Source: Pegoplata infirma (taxonomy: Eukaryota; Arthropoda; Insecta; Diptera; Anthomyiidae). Taken from it: a stretch of DNA of 64,000 nucleotides. The stretch is from NCBI GenBank assembly GCA_963921195.1, contig OY992536.1, forward strand, positions 107,472,778-107,536,777. Direction: 5' to 3'. Shown here piece by piece: positions 53,054 through 62,110 of this stretch. The notes under the pieces were generated by a model. It worked only from the letters and a program-made list of their open reading frames with translations, did no database searches and was not told the DNA's origin. The translations under genes were made by a program, and so were the position numbers. The number at the start of each line of letters is the position of its first letter. Positions within the stretch are counted from its first letter, which is position 1.

Positions 53054-53690
53054 TTTTTTCTACACTCAAAAAAAAAAATATTGTAAAACTAGCAAAAAAT
53101 ATGGTTAAAATTAGCAAAAAAGCTGTAGTTTTTGGCGTTGAAAAAATTTTAGGAGTATTAGCAAAACTAGTTTGCTTATCAATAAATTAGGAAAAAATTA
53201 TAAAATTACAACAATACCATTTTATTTTAGTAAGAAATCAACCTTGTAAAATTAGCAAAAAAAAAATGGTAAAATTAACAAAAAAAAAACGACAAAAAAT
53301 AAAAAAAAAAATGTTTAGCCTATTTTTGAGCATCAAATACTTTAAAGGGAGTAATATCAGCATTAATCCAGTTGTAGGATGGCTACTTTGCTTCGGTGTT
53401 GGCAGCATCTTCTTTTGCATTCTTCTCGGAGCTGGACTTTCAACAGCAGCAGAATCTGCAATGATTATTTTTTTTCACACTAAAGCACTTTAAACAATTT
53501 TTTTTCTTAAAACTAAGAAAAAACATAAAAAGTATTACCATTTCTTTAACGAAAATATTAACATTTTTGCTAAAATTACTGTAAAATAAAAAAATAAAAA
53601 AACTACCAAAAAAATATAGTAAAAATACCAAAAAAATATAGTAAAAATACTAAGAAATCGTTGTATTTTACCAATAGGGTAAATCCATCT
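53054..53690. other. AT-rich transposon-like DNA beyond the satellite
   Basis: It starts TA-CACTCAAAAAAAAAAATATT, the same end as the 4132 element, but a matching right end was not found. It has many TAGCAAAAA/TTACCA-like repeats. It includes the H1-like fragment at 53330-53470. Confidence 0.4.
53330..53470 (-). pseudogene. His1: Possible histone H1 N-terminal fragment
   Basis: The minus strand from about 53465 reads ADSAAVESPAPRRMQKKML, then PTPKQSSHPTT. After one frameshift it gives INADITPFK. Insect H1 begins SDSAVA..ASP, has Lys/Pro/Ala text and then the globular-domain start SHPPT..MV.A.I..LKE. The order, spacing and SHP(P/T)T block match. The start codon is ATT and the sequence dissolves into AT-rich DNA after about 45 codons. 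It is a captured or retroposed scrap, not a gene. The similarity is from memory and the match is short. Confidence 0.45.
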
Positions 53691-54690
53691 ATAACCATCC
53701 AATAAAATAGGCATTTTGGACATGACCCCTTTCAAACTTGATGAAACTTGGTAAAAATGTTGTATTCAAGTATGAAAAGAAAAACTCCAATTTTTGGCCC
53801 GATGGACCAAATAGTTCCGGAGATACCAGGGTTTGAAAAATGAAAAAAATCATAAATATCTTACTGAAGTGGTCACACGTTTTTTACCATATCTCTGTCA
53901 ATCTTAATGATACGAATCTCAGTGATATCTCACTTTAAAGGTAATGGGGTCCACATTAAAATAAAATTTTGTACCATTTTGGGACCAGTTCTTTTTAAAC
54001 CAGTCATATGTATGTTCATTTAGATCAATTGGTCCACCATTTCCCGAAGGACAATGTCCCTTCCCCATGTTATATGCCAGTTTTGCAAAAATGTCTGAAT
54101 TGAGTCGTTCCTTGTTTGTGCAACACTGAATCTAAGAAAAATTCCAGATTTAAACCAACAATAAATTTGGTTTGTAACTAAGTAACAATAATAATAACGA
54201 TGAGCTTGCAGAGTTAATAGCCACAAACCCAATTACGTAATGTCCTCATGGCTTGGAGTTGTCGTTTTTTTTTTAATTTTTTTGTATTTTGAAAAAAATC
54301 ATCAGTTACATTTCAAAGATATCAAAAACAAACAAACAAACCAAACACACAAAAAAAAAATTGAAAACTTCACCTAGCTAAACAAACATTCATATACAAG
54401 CATTTCCTTGTTACTTTTGCACTCCAAGAGTTTGTGTTAGAGTCACACACACCAAAAACCTCCAACAACAGAAAAAAAAAACCGATGGAACTAGTTTTTT
54501 GCAATGCATCTTCAATCTTCAGGTTAAATATAGATACCAGTAAAAGTATTTGCAGCAGCTTAACCGAATTAATTATACCTTAGATGTAGATTTTAAGACA
54601 CTTACAGTTATATTGGCTTCTGGGCACAGAGCTAAATAGATTTAATAGTCCGATGATCATAATATACTACAGAAAGTTATAACATATTCC
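53691..54690. other. Region related to the long-hairpin repeat, then unassigned DNA
   Basis: ATGACCCCTTTCAAACTTGATGAAACTTGG (53721-53750) resembles the left arm start at 17640-17670 (ACCCCTTTCGAATTTGATG), so the hairpin repeat has a relative here without its inverted partner. A minus-strand frame at 54020-54232 is not recognised. The remainder is AT-rich. Confidence 0.4.
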
Positions 54691-54694
54691 TACG

Positions 54695-55048
54695 GAATTG
54701 AAAAAAAATGGCAAGGGATCGTTACGCCATTTAAATTTGCGTTGATAGTTTGGCAATTTTGAAGGTCTGGGAATCCAACACAATCCCTCGACCAAATAAG
54801 ACGGCACACGGTCAGGTTTTTTTGAGTCCCTGGATAAAAAGGGGTTGCTAGGAACGATTTTGCTGATGAATGTGCAAAGTTGTGGAACAGGTTGAACCTA
54901 ACATCTCAGTTCCTCTAGCAGAGGTAACGAACAGAATTGATGATAAAACTGAAATATCTCAGGCAATCGGCATGGTTTAAGAAGTAAAATTTTGTCATAG
55001 GGGAAATAAAGAAATCAATCAATAGAACCAGAATGAACCTTATATCCT
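54695..55048 (+). pseudogene. Non-LTR fragment, family B (RNase H region)
   Basis: It aligns with 46795-47060: ACGCCATTT, GCGTTGATAGTTTGGCA (VDSLA), GGGAATCCAACACAATCCC (ESNT), CGGCACACGGTCAGG, GAGTCCCTGG, GTTGAACCTAACATCTCAGT (EPNIS) and GTAACGAACAGAATTGATG. It ends in a 3' UTR-like AGAATGAACCTTATATC. No open frame. Confidence 0.65.
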
Positions 55049-55049
55049 C

Positions 55050-55752
55050 CGACCATCCCACGGAATAGGGAAGTGTTAGTAGACCTAAAAAGGCTAGAAG
55101 GAAATGCACTAGACAGTTTTAGCACTCTCAAATAAATCGCTCAAATGGCTTTGATGTAGACAATAGAAGAAAATAAAGGGAGAGAGAGGAGAGTGCAAGA
55201 CGAAAATAATCAAGAGACCCTGGGATCCGTAGGAGTTCCGAATGAACGAGAATATCTTCTTGTTAACCATACCAGATAATCATGTCAAGTCGACAAAATG
55301 TTCGTCCATCTGATGGGCTGGCTCATGTCTGTCATTGAAAGAGAAAGTGCACTGCTGTATCTTTTTCCTCCACGTATTGACAACCCCCGTTAGGAGTATT
55401 CGACCATCCCACGGAATAGGGAAGTGTTAGTAGACCTAAAAAATCTAGAAGGAAATGCACTAGACAGTTTTAGCACTCTCAAATAAATCGCTCAAATGGC
55501 TTTGATGGAGACAATAGGAGAAAATAAAGGGAGAGAGAGGAGAGTACAAGACAAAAATAATCAAGAGATCCTGGGATCCGTAGGAGTTCCGAATGAACGG
55601 GAATATCCTCTTGTTATCCATACCAGATAATCATGTCAAGTCGACAAAATGTTCGTCCATCTGATGGGCTGGCTCATGTCTGTCATTGAAAGAGAAAGTG
55701 CGCTGCTGTATCTTTTTCCTCCACGTATTGACAACCCCCGTTAGGAGTATTG
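55050..55752. repeat. About 350-bp direct tandem duplication
   Basis: CGACCATCCCACGGAATAGG begins at 55050 and 55403; GTTAGGAGTATT ends both (55391, 55740). The copies differ at a handful of sites (GAGACCCTGG/GAGATCCTGG). The sequence TCTGATGGGCTGGCTCATG lies in both. The duplication includes the end of the family B fragment and the start of the next element. Coding content not recognised. Confidence 0.85.
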
Positions 55753-55754
55753 TA

Positions 55755-56790
55755 TGAGGAGCATTCCGGGTTGTCAAGCCTCCATAATTTTACACAGATG
55801 GATCGAAGCTTCACAAAGATAATTTCGAAAGAGCTTGGGTTGAGCCTGGCTCGAAGATTGCCAGATCATTGCAGTGTTTACCAGGCGGAGATGCTGGCAA
55901 TAAAGGAGGTGGCTGACTAATTGAGTTGCAATGTCTTGTCTACTACCGCAGTCAACATCTATTCTGACTGTCAAGAAGCGGTAGTCAATGTTTCTGAAAA
56001 AATAGCTGCCTTTAACTCCCACAAGCCTGTAAATGAGATGGCCAAGCAGTTTGATATACGACTCATATGGGTCCCAGGACAAAGAGACATTCCAGGATAT
56101 TGCAAAGCCGATGAGCTTGCAAGACTGGGTTCCGACAGGTTCCAACAGAATTGGAATGTGCTGGCATGCCTCTAGAAACATGCAAGCAAAACGGCTTTGT
56201 TCCGCCACGAAGACTAATCAGAGATGGGCAAATGGATGGGCGTGTGAGACAACACTACAAATTTGGCCTCTCTCTTAATCAGAAGCGCACAAGGAATATG
56301 ACATACGACTCATATGGGTCCAAGGGCCCAGAGACATTCCAGGGAGTTGCAAAGCCGATGAGCTTCCAAGACTGGGAACTATCTTAGAGGTTCCAACAGA
56401 ATTGTAACTTGCAAGCAAAATCAACGGCTTTATTCCGGGACGGAGACTAATCAGAGATGGGCATATGGATGAACATGTAAGACTACATGACAGATTTGGC
56501 TTCTCCTAATCAAAAGCACAAGCTGATATCACTTCCAAGAGAAGAGATTTCGACGATGCTTGCTGTAATTACCGTAATTACTTTTGCCGGAGTTGCATGG
56601 ATGAGGAGGAGTTGGAAACTATCGAACACTTTATCTGTCATTGCCCAGCACTTTCTGGTCAGAGACTTGCTTCACTGGGATCTATTGAGCTGCACGATCT
56701 TTCTGATTTGTCGGATGTCAAAATTTAATATTTTGGAGTTTCTTAAGCTCAAGTTGGTTTAACGGCAGTGACTAGTAGAACCTATTACAG
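55755..56790 (+). pseudogene. Non-LTR ORF2 C-terminus, family A (RNase H, zinc finger)
   Basis: RNase H motifs are present in order across frames: FYTDGSKLHK (about 55790), EELGLSLARRLPDHCSVYQA and EMLAIKEVAD (55830-55917), VNIYSDCQEAVVNV (55950), and IRLIWVPGQRDIPGYCKADE (56055), where the usual VPGH His is Gln. Then LIRDGQMDGRVR (56215). The finger CRSCMDEEELETIEHFICHC (about 56588) leads to LSDLSDVKI and a stop. A 56055-56280 segment is repeated at 56300-56510. Closest relative in the window is 37200-40255. Confidence 0.8.
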
Positions 56791-56799
56791 TCCCTGGAT

Positions 56800-57540
56800 A
56801 TCACAAGGGACCTCAGCGTCTATATGTGCTGTAGTAAATGTCTGCAGCCTTACCAAACCTGACATGCCCACAATATTCGCTGTGGAGGATTCTCATTTTA
56901 CTGGCTTGCGCGCTGAAGATGGAATGTTCCCCGTAATCGCTGAATACAGGTTGCATAGCTGGTTCCAAGGCAGTCGAATGATCTTACCGGTGCTCATATG
57001 AGGGCCGCACCATACTCGTATTAAAGCACATGGGTTCACGTCACCACATGTCGTGACGCGAGCTCTTGTTCCGCTGCTTACTCAAATTGAGCGGGATGAC
57101 AGGCGAATGTTCAATCTTGTAAGCATGTAGCGTCGTCCCCCGTCTGACTAATTCATCGACAACACAGTTGCCGTTTATAACCATATTCGCCGCGCACAAT
57201 CACCTTGAAATATTCACATATTCAAGTTTTAGGACAATCGGTGGGAGCCCTGTGAAAGACCTTCCTTATCAGTGATCGGCAGTATGATTTTCGTAAAAGT
57301 CGTTCTACTGGAGACCTGTTAGCATTATCAAAGATATCAAGTGTCCCCCAAATGTTGAAGCCTTTTGCCAGTCAGTCTTAGACAACTACGAAGAATATGT
57401 TCTGCAGTCTCTTCCTCTACTTCGCAGAATCTGCACTTGTCTGTGTCAGATAAACGTCTTTTACTTAGAGGTAACGTAGGTTACAACCTCCAATTAGGTA
57501 GGATGTTAGGATTTCCTCATATTGATGAATCTTCTCGTCA
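56800..57540 (-). pseudogene. Two minus-strand non-LTR end fragments
   Basis: Bases 57330-57480 on the minus strand read SDTDKCRFCEVEEETAEHIL, then RSCLRLTGKRLQHLG, a CCHC finger end. Bases 57100-57210 contain INGNCVVDELV-like text (GGCAACTGTGTTGTCGATGA), the last RNase H motif with NC.VDEL. Since the finger normally follows RNase H, these come from two different copies joined end to end. No frame is open for long. Confidence 0.55.
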
Positions 57541-57583
57541 ATTTAACAATGTCAAAAAAAAATTATAAAAGTTCCATAAATAT

Positions 57584-57827
57584 TATATGAAGGGCTTATT
57601 GTAAAAACTCGATAAGCAACATTTCATTTTATGGTGGTTTTTGCCTTAAAACTTTTAAAAATGATGTAGAAAAAAACTTTTGCAGAACTTTTATTCTCAG
57701 GATACTTGTACGAAGGGTTTAAGCAAGACTTCTGCCAAAAATCTGGCAATGGAACATCTGTAGAAGGCGAAAAACAGCAAAAAATAAAATGTTGCTTATC
57801 AAGTTTTTGCAGTAAGCCATTCATATA
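57584..57827. mobile_element. 244-bp MITE with about 45-bp inverted repeats
   Basis: The left end TATATGAAGGGCTTATTGTA and AAAACTCGATAAGCAACATT are inverted at the right (AATGTTGCTTATCAAG, AGTAAGCCATTCATATA) with about six mismatches. The interior has no gene. The target duplication is not clear. Confidence 0.75.
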
Positions 57828-58545
57828 AAGTTTATCCTTAAAATTTATATGTTATGAAATCAGATCTTCCATGAATTATAACAGTGTTTAACAAACTACA
57901 AAACAAACTTAATATACCAGTCATCCGATAATAGGGAGTATAATAGCCAAAATAACGAGAAAGGGAGAAAATACTGTGAAGCAGAGTGCATCATAATGCA
58001 TGCTGAATATCTTTAAGAGGTTTCAGTTTTTTTTAAATTCATTTTACATAAGACACTTGTGACTCTAAAACAAAACTAAAGTCATTGGATTTTAACGTCA
58101 TCCTACAACTATGGACAAGTCTTTGTTTTTGGTTTTTGTAACTGTCATTTCATTGAAAATGCAAAACGCAAGATGCCTCAGTTGTGTTTTTTACTTGCAG
58201 GCAGTAGGACTGAAAGACAGACAAACAAACACACAATACCATTTAACACATTCATAAACTACAAATTCATGGGAAAATATTTCATATGATAATTGGGATG
58301 GGGATTAGTATACAATTTGCTGCATAAAAATGAACATCATTCGAATTTTAATTAATTTATTACATGTGCAATACACAATGTGCGAATCTTTGTAATTTAG
58401 ACAATGATTAACGCTCCACTAAATTTTATAATGTGAAACTTATGGCAATAGTGATTATGTGAGTATTTTAGAGGAGTCAACAAGATTGCTGACTTCTGGG
58501 AACCTTAATTAAGCAGGTAGAAAAATTAGAGGATCACGGATATAA
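57828..58545. other. Unassigned AT-rich DNA
   Basis: I see no gene, no element ends and no repeats that match the rest of the window. Confidence 0.4.
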
Positions 58546-58718
58546 CTGTGCTAATGCATTGATCTCAATAAAACAAATCAATGTCCAGAAAGGTTTAAAA
58601 AAATGTATTAAAAACTATGGAATTTACCCCAGTTTGGTGAACCAATACGCCAGTTTCATGAATATAAAGTTGTGGCTCTAGATATTTCCAAGGCATTTAA
58701 TCGTATGTGGCATGGCGC

Positions 58719-59849
58719 CAGTGTTGCCAATTTAGCCATTTTCCGGCTAGATTTAGCTCCTTTTGAACTTGTTTAGCCGGAGAAAAAGGCATTTAGCTCT
58801 TAGCCGTTTTTTTAGCCATTTTCGAAACTATTTTAGCAGTTTTTTAGCCATTTTTGAGTTTTCGGTTAAAAAGTAATTTTTAGTGTGTTTTTTATACTAA
58901 AATAGAGAATTTATTGGTTTTTAAGTTTGTACAGATCTATCACAGACTCCAATACTTTTGTTACAAAGGTTTAAGTTGAAAAATGTAGGAGAAAATTTAA
59001 TTTCTAAAAATTATAGACATTTCTGGGATTCCCATACCGGTTTCAAACACATTAGTTATGTGTTATCATCAGAAGGATTTTAAATGTTGGTTTGTTTTGT
59101 TAGTAGATAATTGTTTTTCATATATTTGATTTTTTTTTAACACAAGTCTGGAATAAAATCACGTATAATTTTGTCATATTCATACCATAAACATTATACT
59201 AACTGTGCGATTCGCTATCTCGGTCGAAGTGAGTGACTACAAAATTGGTACGTTAAACAAAAACAAAAAACTCAAATTTGTTTTTGTTTTACGTACAAAA
59301 TTTCTAGTCACTCACTTCTAACGACATACTGAATCAGGGCATAAGTTTTAGACGATCTAGCGATGCCCGTTTCTCTGTCTTTTAAAAATACGCTAATGTT
59401 CAAAACTCAACTTGAAGGCTGATTGCAAAATCTTGGCATATATATTTTTGGAATTCTTCTGGTCAGGTTTTAGCGAAAATGGTCCCAAGTGTAAAAAGTT
59501 TCACCTCGAATTCACGTCTTGAAAATTTTTTTTAAGCCAAAATAACTAAAAAAAATTTTTACTTAAATAAATTTTTTGCAGTCAAAATTTTGATATATAT
59601 TTTTATAAAAAATTTGAATATTAAATATTTAAATCATTAAAAAAGTGTTTTGAACTCTCTTCATTTTATCTAAAATATGTCAAAACAGTAACAAAAGATC
59701 TCCTTATTTTAATATATGTATCAAAAACGGTACAAAACATGAATTTACATTAGTTTTTCTTAAAAAGTAAAATATATATTTTAGCCTTTTTTTAGCCATT
59801 TTTTAACCGTTTTTTAGCCGTTTTTGATTACCAAGTTCTGGCAACACTG
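58719..59849. mobile_element. hAT-like element, 8-bp duplication CATGGCGC, CAGTGTTGCCA ends
   Basis: CATGGCGC (58711-58718, 59850-59857) flanks 11-bp perfect inverted ends CAGTGTTGCCA. The arms carry many TTTAGCC/TTTTTAGCCATTTT repeats (58730-58860, 59770-59830). It contains a degraded Helentron subfamily 1 piece (59340-59540). At 1131 bp it has no transposase. Excision restores the RT motif WHGALL. Confidence 0.9.
59340..59540 (+). repeat. Degraded Helentron subfamily 1 fragment
   Basis: GACGATCTAGCGATGCCCG, AATACGCTAATGTTCAAAA, TTGGCATATATATTT, GGTCAGGTTTTAGCG and CACCTCGAATTCACG match the middle of the 4580 and 63244 copies. Confidence 0.6.
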
Positions 59850-59861
59850 CATGGCGCACTT

Positions 59862-60430
59862 TTAACGAAACTTATTGCATTTGGTGTCGGTGATGACTAC
59901 TATCGATTTAGCTTTCTCGGGAAACGCAGGGGTACCTCAAGGTTATTTCTCCTATCTTTTCCTTGTTTTTCCTAACGACCTTCCTGGTCAAACTTTCAAT
60001 CCTATATCTTCTTTTGCAGATGACAGCAACATTTGTCACTGGTTTTTTAATCATAGGCCAAGCCGTGTAGAGGTTTCAGCTATTAGACATAATATGAATG
60101 GCACACTTTATCATGACCTGATCCACACTCGTATCGAAACTTATTGCATTTGGTGTTGGTGATGACTTCTCTCGAGTTATATCGAGCTTTTTCGGAAACC
60201 GTGCTATTCGTGTTGTTTTGGATGTAGTTCCATCCAACGAGTTTCATTTTAAGGTTCTGTTATTTCTCCTACTCTTTTCCTTATTATTCTTAACGAACTT
60301 CTTGGTCAAACTTTCAATCCTATATCTTCTTTTGCAGATGACAGCAACATTTGTCACTGATTTTCTTTTAATAATAGGCCAAGCCTTGTAGAGGTTGCAG
60401 CCGTTATACAGAATATGACTGACACACTTA
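59862..60430. repeat. Partial tandem duplication of the RT FADD region
   Basis: CGAAACTTATTGCATTTGGTG starts at 59868 and again at 60136. Both run through CTTTCAATCCTATATCTTC and the FADD codons into CATAGGCCAAGC / AATAGGCCAAGC. Copy 2 has about 60 extra bases (near 60170-60240) that copy 1 lacks. Confidence 0.8.
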
Positions 60431-61334
60431 ATCATGACCTGTCTACAATCTTCGAGTGGGGTCAAGCGAATAAGGTCTATTTTAATTATCGCAAGACCCA
60501 ATGTTGTATGTTGACCCACTGACTATTTGTGGAATTAACGTCATCTGTATCCATGGGGGTATAAATATTGAAGATTAAGATACTCTTGATGTTCTGGGCA
60601 TGAAAACATAGTGTGATGTTCGTTGGAACCAACATATTTTTCAAGTGTCGAAATAAGCATTCAAGTGCCTTGGTTTTTTAAGAATGTGCAAGAATTACCT
60701 TACTCCATCTGATATCCTTACTATTTATACAGCCTATATCCGACAGAAGTTAGAATACAACTTTTATATCTGGGCAGGGGCTTGAAGGCCTATACTAAAG
60801 CTTTTGGGCCGGGTGCAAAGGAGTGCGTTGAAGCTTATCAGTTCCAGTAGGGTACCCAACTCTATTGATTCTTTAGAGCATCGTCAGAACGTGTGTTGTG
60901 CATTATTGTTCTATTGATATTACAATGGTAAGTGCTCTGCTGAGATGGATGAACTAATCCCTTAGAATCGGGTATGTGTGTAAACACTCATCAATCCAGT
61001 AGATCACATCCGTTTGTTGTCGACTGCCCAATAAATCGCACAACGCATTACAGAGAAAATTCGTTTCTCAGTCGAACGCGATGTATGTGGAATTCACTAC
61101 CTGCAGAAGTCTTCCCAGTCAGCTACGATCTGGAACAGTTCTAACTTCCTTCTCATAACCTATTTTTCTAGTGTTGGCTCTAAGTAAAAAAATTTTTTTT
61201 TTGGCAACGGCTCTTTTTTCTTTGGGAATAGACCAAAGTTTTACAACAGCACCCAAAAATGTTAATTATTTATTTATATTTACCCATGTTTTGTATTTTC
61301 TCAAGACACGATTAGCGTGTGTCCAAACTAGAGA

Positions 61335-61810
61335 TGCTCGCGTGAGTAATTTTTTACTCACACTTACTCACGCTCACGACAGGAATTTTTGAATCACGCA
61401 CACTCACTCACGAGCATATTTTTTCTACTCACACTCACTCACAATCACGTGAGTAAATTTAATACAACTCACACTCACGTGCACTCACGCAAGCTTCACT
61501 CACTCACTCACTCTTATTTACACAAAAAAAAATTTCAAAAACTAAAATTTCAAAAATCTTTTAAAATTTTCAGCAAAATTAACAGTTGGTTGAAATTTTA
61601 CATTTTTTTTGCTTTTTTCGGGACGAAATCGTAAGATAAGCCAAATTTTACAATTTATTTGTTGCTTTTTTTGGTACGAAAGGAAATATGAAGAGAAAAT
61701 AAATCACGCAAACTCACCCAAAAAAATCGACTCACGGACACTCACTCACGCAAAAATCTTACTCACGCACAATCACTCACGCGTGATCACGCGTGAATCA
61801 CGAAATTCTT
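61335..61810. repeat. ACTCACTCACGC repeat blocks
   Basis: Clusters of ACTCACTCACG/CACGCACACTC occur at 61337-61515 and 61695-61800, separated by AT-rich sequence. The blocks start after CTAGAGATGCTCGCGTGAG and end CACGCGTGATCACGCGTGAA. They look like subterminal repeats of one transposon (61332 to about 61815), but a target duplication was not confirmed. Threonine/histidine-rich open frames here are artefacts. Confidence 0.6.
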
Positions 61811-61815
61811 TGTTT

Positions 61816-62110
61816 GGGGCAGGGCTGCCAGACTTGGGGACCTATCCCCAAAGTTGGGATTTCGCAAAATAATTTGGAGATATTCGAATTTAAATTTATT
61901 TAATAATAAAAGCTAAATTGAATTAACGATTTTTAAAATTATATTAGTGATAACCACTCATTGGTACGAGATTACAAAGTGCATTCAGTAAAACTTGATT
62001 TATCGGCTGTAAAATATATATTAACATTGCCAAAAACCGTTTATTTACGCGTTTGGGGATTTTTTACTTGCTAAATCTACGAAATAAAATTTTAAAATTA
62101 TCACTAACAA
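61816..62110. other. AT-rich spacer
   Basis: CAGGGCTGCCAGACTTGGGG at 61820 looks like a hAT-type left end, but I found no matching right end. Nothing else is recognised. Confidence 0.35.

Larger units (their letters stand above)
58550..61185 (+). pseudogene. Jockey/CR1-type non-LTR reverse transcriptase, split by a hAT-like element
   Basis: VVALDISKAFNRMWHGA (58670-58718) is the RT palm motif with the first catalytic Asp. After the insertion it continues LLTKLIAFGVGDD (59859 on), GVPQG (59936) and NPISSFADDSNICHW with FADD at 60013-60024. A second copy of this segment follows at 60140-60345 (FADD 60331-60342). Then STIFEWGQANKV, SLEHRQNVCCALLFY (60880), and a C-terminus near 61080-61150 with MWNSLPAEVFPVSYDLEQF-like text. 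No RNase H is seen. Many stops and frameshifts. 32986-33345 is another piece of this family. Confidence 0.8.

Noticed and set aside
54020..54232. 70-codon minus-strand frame as a host gene
   Set aside because: No recognised motif, no splice or promoter context, and it lies in AT-rich debris.
61820..61840. hAT left end CAGGGCTGCCA
   Set aside because: No inverted partner or 8-bp duplication was found in the window.
61171..61872. His/Thr-rich open frames
   Set aside because: They are translations of the ACTCACTC repeat.
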